Part shown: one piece after another, positions 46,355 to 53,989 of the stretch
Position numbering within the stretch: position 1 is the stretch's first letter
Layout: each line of letters begins with the position of its first letter
Source: Laspinema palackyanum D2c
GTDB taxonomy: Bacteria; Cyanobacteriota; Cyanobacteriia; Cyanobacteriales; Laspinemataceae
DNA: 64,000 nt
Reading direction: 5' to 3'
NCBI RefSeq assembly: GCF_025370875.1
Contig: NZ_JAMXFD010000008.1
Span: 187,907-251,906, forward strand
The notes under the pieces: generated by a model
Seen by the model: the letters and a program-made list of their open reading frames with translations, nothing else
Databases searched by the model: none
What the model was told of the DNA's origin: nothing
Program-made: the position numbers and the translations under genes

Positions 46355-46636
46355 GTGTCAGTAGAAACCATTGAAAAGACTTCAACGGTTCGGAAAATAG
46401 CACCGCGTTATCGAGTTTTACTACATAATGATGACTTTAACTCGATGGAACACGTCGTGCAAACTTTAATGCAAACCGTGCCGAGTTTGACTCAGCCTCA
46501 AGCGGTTAGCATTATGATGGAAGCCCATAGCAATGGGATTGCTTTGGTGATTACCTGCGCCCTTGAACACGCCGAGTTTTACTGCGAAACTCTCAAAAAT
46601 CATGGGTTGACCAGTACCATTGAACCGGACGAATAA
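46355..46636 (+). CDS. clpS: ATP-dependent Clp protease adaptor ClpS
   Basis: A 93-residue adaptor that delivers N-degron substrates to ClpAP/ClpCP. The core RVLLHNDDFNSMEHVVQTL holds the family's Asn-Asp-Asp motif that recognises N-terminal residues, and EAHSNGIALVITCALEHAEFY follows. The start is a GTG at 46355 with AAAGGAGAG 6-10 bases upstream. A CPBP-family protease gene follows after 16 bp, so the two are probably co-transcribed. Confidence 0.95.
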   Translation: MSVETIEKTSTVRKIAPRYRVLLHNDDFNSMEHVVQTLMQTVPSLTQPQAVSIMMEAHSNGIALVITCALEHAEFYCETLKNHGLTSTIEPDE

Positions 46637-46652
46637 GGGTAAAGGGAATCGC

Positions 46653-47495
46653 GTGAAATTGAACTGGATCCGCTTCGGTGACTATCCGGCCCCAGGCAGG
46701 TTGGCTATTTTTGTGGCACTGCTTTTGGCGGTTTGGGTTCCGATCGCGGTGCCGATTTATTGGCTTGTCCCGGACCCCAACTGGGTAAGCATTTTATCAA
46801 TGGCAGTTTTATATGGCGAGTTTATTCTCCTGGTGCGATTTTGGGGATCAAGGGTCTACGGACAACCCCAGATTCTCAAGCACTATGGGTTAGAGTTCTC
46901 TCGAAACAACGGCCAAGATCTCCTCGGAGGTCTTGGTTTTGGTTTGCTGAGTTTGTTCGGATTATTGGTAGTCGAGGGCCTGTTGGGGTGGTTGGGATGG
47001 CAACTGCCTAATCCTGCTGGATTGCCGAAAATTATTTTAGAAGGATTGGCGATCGCCCTGGGGGTCGGGTTTGCTGAGGAGTTGCTGTTTCGCGGTTGGC
47101 TGTTGGAGGAGTTAAAACGTGATTACCTTCCGGCAGTAGCGATCGCTGCAAATGCAACAATTTTTGCCCTCTTACATTTTATTAAACCCCTGGAGGCGAT
47201 GATTCGGAATTTACCCGCGTTTCCGGGGTTGCTGTTACTGGGTTTAACCTTGCTTGCGGCCAAACGATTGGGTCAGGGTCGCTTGGGTTTACCCATTGGC
47301 TTTCATGGGGGTTTAGTTTGCGGCTATTATATGATTAATACAGGCCAATTAGTCGAATATTCTGGGGCGGTTCCCGAGTGGATCACGGGGATGGACCAAA
47401 ATCCGATCGCTGGGATTTCTGGGATATTTTTATTAAGTGCGATCTGCTTTGGAATGGCTCGTGCTGCTCAGTTTAAAGTTACAAGTGAGAAGTAA
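46653..47495 (+). CDS. CPBP-family intramembrane glutamic endopeptidase
   Basis: A 280-residue integral membrane protein with about seven hydrophobic helices. The CPBP (Abi/CaaX-like) protease motif EELLFRGWLLEEL lies near residue 141; the partner histidines are in FALLHFIKPL and in PIGFHGGLVCGYYM near residue 230. The GTG at 46653 is chosen because AAAGGG lies 7-10 bases upstream; an in-frame TTG at 46620 overlaps clpS. It follows clpS closely. Such proteases act in prenyl-protein processing, bacteriocin immunity or stress; the substrate is unknown. Confidence 0.88.
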   Translation: MKLNWIRFGDYPAPGRLAIFVALLLAVWVPIAVPIYWLVPDPNWVSILSMAVLYGEFILLVRFWGSRVYGQPQILKHYGLEFSRNNGQDLLGGLGFGLLSLFGLLVVEGLLGWLGWQLPNPAGLPKIILEGLAIALGVGFAEELLFRGWLLEELKRDYLPAVAIAANATIFALLHFIKPLEAMIRNLPAFPGLLLLGLTLLAAKRLGQGRLGLPIGFHGGLVCGYYMINTGQLVEYSGAVPEWITGMDQNPIAGISGIFLLSAICFGMARAAQFKVTSEK

Positions 47496-47563
47496 ACCGG
47501 CAGGTTCTGAATTCATAAGCCTGTGCCTTGAATTAAAGATAGTTAAAGAGGGAAGGGAGAGTG

Positions 47564-47887
47564 ATGCAACCAATCCGAATCGTAACGACTGCATTCCTGG
47601 CGATCGCCACCTTCGCGGTTCCTGGGCGATCGCAACAAGTACCACCCCCATCGGTCTCCCGTGAGGAAATTGTGCAAGCTTGTGTGCAAGACCAGGTAGA
47701 ACTTTTGCCCCCCCTTTTTAGTGATGTCCCTCCAAATCATTGGGCTTTTTTATCGGTCCAAAAAATTTCTTATTGTGGTCCATTTCGGTCCGCAACCCCT
47801 CCGAATTTAATCGAACGCTTGATTCGGGAAGATGGTTTATTACCTAACCCCATGACCTTGCCAGAGAGTCCAGAACCGACACTTTAA
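47564..47887 (+). CDS. Small secreted protein with SLH-like segment
   Basis: A 107-residue protein. Residues 1-24 are a clear signal peptide (IRIVTTAFLAIATFAVPGRS). The mature part contains FSDVPPNHWAFLSVQKIS, which resembles the first half of an S-layer homology motif (FSDVPPNHWAY), and two cysteines (VQACVQDQ and SYCGPF). The total is too short for a full SLH domain. The ATG at 47564 has GGGAGAG directly upstream. The gene is on the plus strand just before the Rpn region. Function is unknown. Confidence 0.7.
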   Translation: MQPIRIVTTAFLAIATFAVPGRSQQVPPPSVSREEIVQACVQDQVELLPPLFSDVPPNHWAFLSVQKISYCGPFRSATPPNLIERLIREDGLLPNPMTLPESPEPTL

Positions 47888-47978
47888 AGACTCAGGTGCA
47901 AGGGGATATAGAACCCAAGGCGATCGCCCGTTAGGGGGGGTCTTACAAGACATCAGAGGCGATCGCGACTTGCTGACC

Positions 47979-48341
47979 TTAGCGATCGGTACTGGAATCC
48001 AGGAGTTGCTCAAATTCAGCTATGGAACCAACCGAAATGGTTTGTCGGAGTAGCTGTTTTAGGGTAGAAATATCCTCCAGACGATTCACCGCTTCTACCA
48101 AGGACTGAGGGACTTCTCCAAACCGGACTTGCAAAAGGTCTAAGATATACTCTCGCTGGGTTTGTAGAATTCCCCGTTCCATTGCTTCTTCTTGGATGAG
48201 TTCTTCCATCGGACTGATGAATGGCATTTGTCTTTCCTCCCGATATTCAACGAGTTCGGTTCTTAATTGTTGTTCGAGTTGTTTCGGTAGAGTCATCATC
48301 CGGTCGATAAACCGGAAGAGATTCTCTACTTCCTCTGGGCC
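47979..48341 (-). pseudogene. 5'-truncated Rpn-type nuclease fragment
   Basis: The encoded sequence matches the last 110-120 residues of the two neighbouring Rpn-type proteins (EEVENLFRFIDRMM, ISPMEELIQEEAMERG, VGSIAEFEQLLDSSTD). Homology stops at about 48341, upstream of which the sequence is unrelated. The catalytic domain is missing, so only a C-terminal remnant is left; an internal ATG could still start a 106-residue peptide. A small internal deletion (ERGILQ versus ERGLQQGTLQ) is visible. Confidence 0.8.
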
Positions 48342-48395
48342 TTACATTAGGAATTTGACCCGGTTTTTGAAAATCATTTAATCATAACTAAAAAG

Positions 48396-48429
48396 CAGTA
48401 GAGATGATTTTAATTTATCATCTCTACTG
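48396..48429 (-). terminator. Perfect hairpin after Rpn copy 1
   Basis: CAGTAGAGATGAT (48396-48408) pairs with ATCATCTCTACTG (48417-48429), 13 perfect pairs around TTTAATTT, 60 bp past the stop of the gene at 48489. It recurs at 49571 and 50748 with a spacing of about 1177 bp. Confidence 0.75.
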
Positions 48430-48488
48430 GTGTTGGACGACTAAGCAAAAGTCTTAGGGATGGTTTGACCTGATGCGGTTCGTGGAAT

Positions 48489-49469
48489 TTAGCTATCTGT
48501 ACTGGGATTCAGGAGTTGCTCAAATTCAGCTATGGAACCAACAGAAATGGTTTGTCGGATTAGCTGTTTTAGGGTAGAAATATCCTCCAGACGATTCACC
48601 ACTTCTACCAAGGACTGAGGGACTTCCCCAAACCGGACTTGCAACAGGTCTAGGATATTCTCGCGCTGGGTTTGCAACGTGCCTTGTTGAAGTCCCCGTT
48701 CCATTGCTTCTTCTTGGATGAGTTCTTCCATCGGACTGATGAATGGCATTTGTTTTTCCTCCCGATATTCAACGAGTTGGGTTCTTAATTGTTGTTCGAG
48801 TTGTTTCGGTAGAGTCATCATCCGGTCGATGAACCGAAATAGATTTTCTACTTCCTCTCGACGATATCCACCTTCATACAGGGAACGGATTAGGATCCAT
48901 TTCCACTGTTTCCGTTCGTCCATTTTGCGGTTGGTGGCCTGGGTTTTTAAATGAGCCCTGACCATCAGCGCAAAGGGATTCTGTTCTGATTCTAACTGTT
49001 CCCACCGGGTTTGGTAGTCTAAGAGTTTGACTATGGGGAAATGCAGTTTGAGTTGATATTCCCCCAGGGTATAAGCATATTCTGTGGGTCGCCATGAGGC
49101 GTTATCATCTCCGAGAATGGCAATGCTGACCACGGGTTTGTTGTATTGGTCAAAGGCGCGGTAGTTATACTGATAGATCCGTTGGCTGAAGTCTTTAACA
49201 TATTGACTCTGCACTTCGACGTGAATCAGTATCCACAGAGGATTGCCGTTGATGAGTTTAACTTCAAACAGTTTGTCGGGAAATTGAGTACCAACTTCGG
49301 AGTCTCGGCCTAGTTCTAGGAGTTCTTTGTCTAGGGACTGATAGGGTTGACTCCAGTCGATTTGGCGATGAATGTCGGGAAAGAAGAACTTGAGAAATTG
49401 TTCAAAGTAGAGGGTAATTGCTTCTTTCCACGGGGCATCATAGTCGGCTTTTACAGATTCATATTCCAT
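48489..49469 (-). CDS. Rpn-family PD-(D/E)XK nuclease / putative transposase, copy 1
   Basis: A 326-residue protein. The N-terminal two thirds (1-220) form a PD-(D/E)XK-type domain of the Rpn/YhgA-like family: LELGRDSEVGTQFPDKLFEV, then the catalytic strand LWILIHVEVQSQ with the Glu-Val-Gln element, then FSQRIYQYNYRAFDQY and ILGDDNASWRP. The C-terminal third (about 225-326) is helical and contains a DUF4351-like part (ILDLLQVRFGEVPQSLVE). Rpn proteins promote RecA-independent recombination and some act in phage defence. It is almost identical to the neighbouring copy, so duplication is recent. It is close to the drm operon on the same strand. Confidence 0.85.
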   Translation of the reverse strand: MEYESVKADYDAPWKEAITLYFEQFLKFFFPDIHRQIDWSQPYQSLDKELLELGRDSEVGTQFPDKLFEVKLINGNPLWILIHVEVQSQYVKDFSQRIYQYNYRAFDQYNKPVVSIAILGDDNASWRPTEYAYTLGEYQLKLHFPIVKLLDYQTRWEQLESEQNPFALMVRAHLKTQATNRKMDERKQWKWILIRSLYEGGYRREEVENLFRFIDRMMTLPKQLEQQLRTQLVEYREEKQMPFISPMEELIQEEAMERGLQQGTLQTQRENILDLLQVRFGEVPQSLVEVVNRLEDISTLKQLIRQTISVGSIAEFEQLLNPSTDS

Positions 49470-49570
49470 GATAGATGCGTGGCGTTTAGATAATGTTATT
49501 ATACAATAAGTGGGGATTTGATTCCATAATTCAACCTACTTTATTGAAATAATTTTATTAGAAACAAAAA

Positions 49571-49606
49571 GCAGTAGAGATAAGTTTAATTTATCATCTC
49601 TACTGC
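49571..49606 (-). terminator. Hairpin after Rpn copy 2
   Basis: GCAGTAGAGAT (49571-49581) pairs with ATCTCTACTGC (49596-49606). It lies 60 bp downstream of the stop of the gene at 49665, equivalent to the hairpin at 48396. Confidence 0.75.
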
Positions 49607-49664
49607 GGCTTGACTACTAAGCGGAGGTCTTAGGGATGGTTGTACCCGATGCGTTTAGCGGAAT

Positions 49665-50645
49665 TTAGCTATCTGTCTGGGGATTCAGGAGTTGCTCAAA
49701 TTCAGCTATGGAACCAACAGAAATTGTTTGGCGATGGAGCTGTTTTAGGGTGGAAATATCTTCCAGACGATTCACCGCTTCTACCAAGGACTGAGGGACT
49801 TCTCCAAACCGGACTTGCAACAGGTCTAAGATATTCTCGCGCTGGGTTTGCAACGTGCCTTGTTGAAGTCCCCGTTCCATTGCTTCTTCTTGGATGAGTT
49901 CTTCCATCGGACTGATGAATGGCATTTGTTTTTCCTCCCGATATTCAATGAGTTCGGTTCTTAATTGTTGTTCGAGTTGTTTCGGTAAGCTCATCATCCG
50001 GTCGATGAACCGGAAGAGATTCTCTACTTCCTCTCGACTATATCCTCGGTCAAACAGGGAACGGATTAGGATCCATTTCCACTGTTTCCGTTCGTCCATT
50101 TTGCGGTTGGTGGCCTGGGTTTTTAAATGAGCCCTGACCATCAGCGCAAAGGGATTCTGTTCTGATTCTAACTGTTCCCACCGGGTTTGGTAGTCTAAGA
50201 GTTTGACTATGGGGAAATGCAGTTTGAGTTGATATTCCCCCAGGGTATAGGCATATTCTGTGGGTCGCCATGAGGCGTTATCATCTCCGAGAATGGCAAT
50301 GCTGACCACGGGTTTGTTGTATTGGTCAAAGGCGCGGTAGTTATACTGATAGATCCGTTGGCTGAAGTCTTTAACATATTGACTCTGCACTTCGACGTGA
50401 ATCAGTATCCACAGAGGATTGCCGTTGATGAGTTTAACTTCAAACAGTTTATCGGGAAATTGAGTACCAACTTCGGAGTCTCGGCCTAGTTCTAGCAGTT
50501 CTTTGTCTAGAGAACGATAGGGTTGACTCCAGTCGATTTGGCGATGAATGTCGGGAAAGAAGAATTTGAGAAATTGTTCAAAGTAGAGGGTAATTGCTTC
50601 TTTCCACGGGGCATCATAGTCGGCTTTTACCGATTCATATTCCAT
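49665..50645 (-). CDS. Rpn-family PD-(D/E)XK nuclease / putative transposase, copy 2
   Basis: A 326-residue near-duplicate of the protein at 48489-49469. Only about ten to twelve residues differ, clustered around SLFDRGYSREE versus SLYEGGYRREE and in the C-terminal third. The catalytic core (LFEVKLINGNPLWILIHVEV) is unchanged. The start is placed at the ATG complementary to 50643-50645 (MEYESVKADYDAPW), identical to copy 1; an in-frame upstream ATG at 50711 exists but its extra 22 residues lie in the duplicated non-coding flank. It lies 270 bp downstream of drmC. Confidence 0.85.
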   Translation of the reverse strand: MEYESVKADYDAPWKEAITLYFEQFLKFFFPDIHRQIDWSQPYRSLDKELLELGRDSEVGTQFPDKLFEVKLINGNPLWILIHVEVQSQYVKDFSQRIYQYNYRAFDQYNKPVVSIAILGDDNASWRPTEYAYTLGEYQLKLHFPIVKLLDYQTRWEQLESEQNPFALMVRAHLKTQATNRKMDERKQWKWILIRSLFDRGYSREEVENLFRFIDRMMSLPKQLEQQLRTELIEYREEKQMPFISPMEELIQEEAMERGLQQGTLQTQRENILDLLQVRFGEVPQSLVEAVNRLEDISTLKQLHRQTISVGSIAEFEQLLNPQTDS

Positions 50646-50747
50646 GATAGATGCGTGGCGTTTAGATAATGTTATTATACAATAGGTGGGGGTTTTGATT
50701 GCATAATTCAACCTACTTTATTGAAACAATTTTATTTGAAACAAAAA

Positions 50748-50783
50748 GCAGTAGAGATAAGTTTAATTTATCATCTCTACTGC
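50748..50783 (-). terminator. Hairpin between drmC and Rpn copy 2
   Basis: GCAGTAGAGAT (50748-50758) pairs with ATCTCTACTGC (50773-50783). It sits 135 bp past the drmC stop. Its flank up to 50817 matches the flank after Rpn copy 2, so it is a copy brought by the duplication and now may end the drm operon. Confidence 0.7.
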
Positions 50784-50917
50784 GGCTTGACTACTAAGCG
50801 GAGGTCTTAGGGATGGAGTTTCGGTTTCTCTTGAGGGGGTCTTCGGGTAGCCTGCTTGTGGGGTTTAGGGCTGATTGTAATATGACAGGCTGAAGGGTGA
50901 AATGTGGGTTCTATCTT

Positions 50918-51712
50918 TTAGGTTTGGATTAAAATGCCGTTGGTGATTAAATGGTCTAGTAAATCCATGACTTGGGTGGCTAAATCAGGGCTGTGAATTA
51001 AAATTCCGAGTTCTAAATTTAAGGAGAGGGCATATTCGGTGAGATTGGCGCTGGTGAGGAAGAGGTGGTGCCGATCGCCTATCACGGCTTTGATGTGCAG
51101 GGAACCGTATCGCCCGGTGGGGTCTTTTGGCCGTTTTTCTAAGGGCCAAACGAAGATTTGAAGGCGATTTAATAGGTCTGCACTCAAGGTTTCCCGCAGT
51201 CCAAAGGGAATTTTCCCGCCTCCGGAGGTGGGGGTTTCGGCAATAATTCTCACATTCACGCCGCGATTGAGGGCGGATTCCATTGCGGTTGCGATTTCGG
51301 GAATTTTGTAAATGGCAAAACTGACTAAGGTGAGTTGTTGTTGGGTTTGTTCGATTAATTGCAGCAAAACGCGATCGGTCCTGCGGATCGGGAGGAGGGA
51401 GGGTTCGGGTCCAGTCCAAACTAATTCGACGTTTAAGGCTTGTTGGCGGGTTGCGATCGCCTGTTGGGTACTTTGTAAGGCTAAGGCGACACTACGGCTA
51501 TCCCAGTTGTGGCTATCCTGTTGCCAAATGGTCAGCAATTCAGCAATCAGGCGGCGGAATTTGGGGTTGGGGAATTGATTGAGGAGGCGATCGCAGCTTT
51601 CTAAGTCGTTGAGAGGTTCGTTGGTCAATTGTGCCACCAAACGCTGTAAAGTGTCGGGTGGCAAAATGGTAGCAACGCGGTAAATTTGCTCGATTAAGGG
51701 ACTGTTCACCAC
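50918..51712 (-). CDS. drmC: DISARM DrmC, phospholipase D-like protein
   Basis: A 264-residue protein with a PLD-type nuclease domain in the C-terminal half. One HKD motif is visible near residue 206: LHIKAVIGDRHHLFLTSANL (His-x-Lys-x4-Asp), with TEYALSLNLELGI after it. The first half (1-100) is helical. Short PLD proteins act as dimers. DrmC is the phospholipase D component of DISARM anti-phage systems. The start is a GTG at 51712 overlapping the drmB stop by seven bases, so they are translationally coupled. It ends the operon. A GTG directly after the first one is an alternative start. Confidence 0.9.
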   Translation of the reverse strand: MVNSPLIEQIYRVATILPPDTLQRLVAQLTNEPLNDLESCDRLLNQFPNPKFRRLIAELLTIWQQDSHNWDSRSVALALQSTQQAIATRQQALNVELVWTGPEPSLLPIRRTDRVLLQLIEQTQQQLTLVSFAIYKIPEIATAMESALNRGVNVRIIAETPTSGGGKIPFGLRETLSADLLNRLQIFVWPLEKRPKDPTGRYGSLHIKAVIGDRHHLFLTSANLTEYALSLNLELGILIHSPDLATQVMDLLDHLITNGILIQT

Positions 51713-53580
51713 TGTTTTTGGTCAAAAAAGGCCAAATTCTTGTCTTCTACCGTGGCAACCAACAGCGATCGGTCTAAAAACTTATTTCCGCGTTCGCAGG
51801 AGGTTTCTGGACTGAATAAGCAAGCATGACAAGCCGCCCAGTGTAATGCCGGGTTGCCTTCCGCAGGCTGATGTTCCGCACAAAGGGGGTCGGAGGCACA
51901 GAGGCGCATTTGTTCTAAAGCTTGGGTAACATGATATCCAAACGTGGCCGGTTCTCCTAAATTCACCAATCCACCTAATGTTCCCTCACTATCTGCTGAG
52001 GCGGTATAAATTAACACCCCGGCTTGAGGGCCGTTGTCATCCGTGGGTAATTGAGAGTAAATTCGTTCTCGCAAACTAGCGGCATTATAGCCACATTCTA
52101 TGGCAAGTTGTCGCATTAAAGCATGGGCAAAGGAATGGATTAAACTATAACGAATTCCGGGAAAATTGGGTTTATCTGGGTCAAGATTTCGGCTGTTTAA
52201 CCAATCTTTGTGGGCGACGCGGATTTGGTCTTCCCGTTTTTTTACCTTCTCTTGCTTTTCCCATTTTTGGATTAATTCTTCATTGAATTCTATAAAAATT
52301 CCTTCGCCTTTGACTTCCGTGGCAGGAACCCAACTGGGAAGATTGCGGCTGAGGTTTACCCAATATTTTTCGGGAATCTCGTCTAAATCTGTAAAGTCGC
52401 CGGGAGATTGCAGCCGCGTGAACCCGATTAGCGCCCTCACTTCTCGGAGTCGTTCTACTAAAACAATTTGTTTGAAATAATCGGTATAGTTTTGGGGAGA
52501 AGCAACGGGACGGAGTTGAAAGTCTGAGGTGTTTTGCTGGGGGTCAGCAGCGGATAAAAATTTCCATTCTGGGGTTTTGAGGTCTTTTAATTCGTTGGTT
52601 TCTTCCCCGCTTTGTTTTTGTTGGATTGCCTCCCAAATTTGGGGAATTGGATAGGGAGTCAAGTCTTGCATTTCTCCCCCAGATTGAAAGGCCGATAATA
52701 GAATTCCCAAAACTTCTGGAGTAGTTGCTTTACTTAACCGCGTCCAGTTCTGGGTCACTAATTCGGCTAATTTCCCCGATTGGGTGGGAATAGAAAGGGC
52801 GGATAAGGTGATGGAAAACCAGCTATTGGATGCGCCTAAGAGTAATCCTTTCATCTGTTGGTCGCATTCATCATCAAAGTTGCGAAGGTGGGGATGGCGA
52901 CCCCGACAGTTGGGCATATTTTGCTTGCCTTTTTCTCCAAAAGCATCGGAGAGGGGGCGGGAGGTTTCGCAGCGATCGCAATACACCATAATATCCGCAG
53001 CAGTTCCAGAAATTCCCCGTTCTTCTAAGCGCAAAGGACCGGGACAACTGGTGTTACCATGATGGACAAAGTACAACCAGGGAAAATCATCTGAATGTCC
53101 GCGATCGCAAGCAGCTAAAAAGCGCACAGGAATTACTTTCGGGGGTCTTCTGGATTTGGAACAATTTTCATGAACATAGTGGGTTTCAGCGGGACGATAG
53201 GGATTACTTTTTAATTGGAAAAATCCTGATTTTAAAGGGGCTAATAATCGACATCTGGGACAAACGACCCAACCGGGAAAAGGGGCGACGGGAATGCCGA
53301 TGCGGGAGAGTTCCTCTGGAGAACTCAGGGAATTACTTTCATCCGAAGGGAGTGGCGGGGACAGCAGTTGCTTGACTTGAGACCCTAATTTTTGACGAAC
53401 TGCTGACAGTAATCGTTCTTCGGGCAATTCGACACTGCGGGATTTGTCCCAATCTTCTAATCCCATAATCATGACGGAAAGATTGGGTAAATCAGCAACT
53501 GCGCCGACTCCGAAGGAAAAGAGAATTTGACTGGGACGGAGTTCACCGACTCGGTATTTGTAATTTTTGTTGGAGTTCAT
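51706..53580 (-). CDS. drmB: DISARM DrmB, DUF1998 protein
   Basis: A 624-residue protein of the DISARM DrmB family. The start YRVGELRPSQILFSFGVGA is typical. Cys pairs for metal binding appear in VVCPRCRLL, ACDRGHSDDF, and YCDRCETSR. The C-terminal DUF1998 domain (about 480-615) contains SLIHSFAHALMRQLAIECGY, IYTASADSEGTLGGLV, and a Cys-rich end: LCASDPLCAEH, ACHACLFSPETSCERGN, FLDR. DrmB forms the core complex with DrmA that binds DNA. It overlaps drmC and is separated from drmA by 409 bp of palindromic repeats. Confidence 0.92.
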   Translation of the reverse strand: MNSNKNYKYRVGELRPSQILFSFGVGAVADLPNLSVMIMGLEDWDKSRSVELPEERLLSAVRQKLGSQVKQLLSPPLPSDESNSLSSPEELSRIGIPVAPFPGWVVCPRCRLLAPLKSGFFQLKSNPYRPAETHYVHENCSKSRRPPKVIPVRFLAACDRGHSDDFPWLYFVHHGNTSCPGPLRLEERGISGTAADIMVYCDRCETSRPLSDAFGEKGKQNMPNCRGRHPHLRNFDDECDQQMKGLLLGASNSWFSITLSALSIPTQSGKLAELVTQNWTRLSKATTPEVLGILLSAFQSGGEMQDLTPYPIPQIWEAIQQKQSGEETNELKDLKTPEWKFLSAADPQQNTSDFQLRPVASPQNYTDYFKQIVLVERLREVRALIGFTRLQSPGDFTDLDEIPEKYWVNLSRNLPSWVPATEVKGEGIFIEFNEELIQKWEKQEKVKKREDQIRVAHKDWLNSRNLDPDKPNFPGIRYSLIHSFAHALMRQLAIECGYNAASLRERIYSQLPTDDNGPQAGVLIYTASADSEGTLGGLVNLGEPATFGYHVTQALEQMRLCASDPLCAEHQPAEGNPALHWAACHACLFSPETSCERGNKFLDRSLLVATVEDKNLAFFDQKQW

Positions 53581-53611
53581 AATAGGGGAAATAGGGGATA
53601 GGAAATAGGAA

Positions 53612-53989
53612 CAATTGGCGGGGGTTCAAACTTAACAGCAACAATTGGCGGGGGTTCAAACCTAACAGCAACAACCGGCGGGGGTTCAAACCCCCGCCTA
53701 ACAGCTAAAGTCGGTTAAAACCGACTGCAAGTCTGATCCAGTGGCAAGAATAGTCGGGGGTTAAAATCTAACATAATTAAGTCGGTTAAAACCGAATGCC
53801 AGTCTGAATCGAGTGGGATTTGTAGTCGGTTTTAACCGACTTTAGCTATGAGGCCGCCAATCGTTTGAACCCCCGCCGGTTGTTGCAACAGGTACTGCCA
53901 CTCTGAATCGAGTGGGATTTGTAGTCGGTTTTAACCGACTTTAGCTATGAGGCGGGGGATTGATCCCCCGCCGGTTGTTGCAACTTTAG
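53612..53989. repeat. REP-type palindrome cluster between drmA and drmB
   Basis: Several copies of two palindromes in alternation. Type 1 has arms GGCGGGGGTT/AACCCCCGCC (53677-53698; variant with GATTGATC centre at 53951-53972; half-copies near 53617, 53647 and 53866). Type 2 is AGTCGGTTAAAACCGACT (53709-53726; others near 53780, 53824, 53923). The 50-bp block CTGAATCGAGTGGGATTTGT plus palindrome occurs twice (about 53802-53851 and 53903-53951). The same palindromes flank the RAYT gene at 63361. No gene is present. Confidence 0.85.

Noticed and set aside
53637..53660. GGTTCAAAC-like motifs that resemble a tRNA T-loop
   Set aside because: They are the centre of the G/C-rich palindrome and no cloverleaf can be formed around them.
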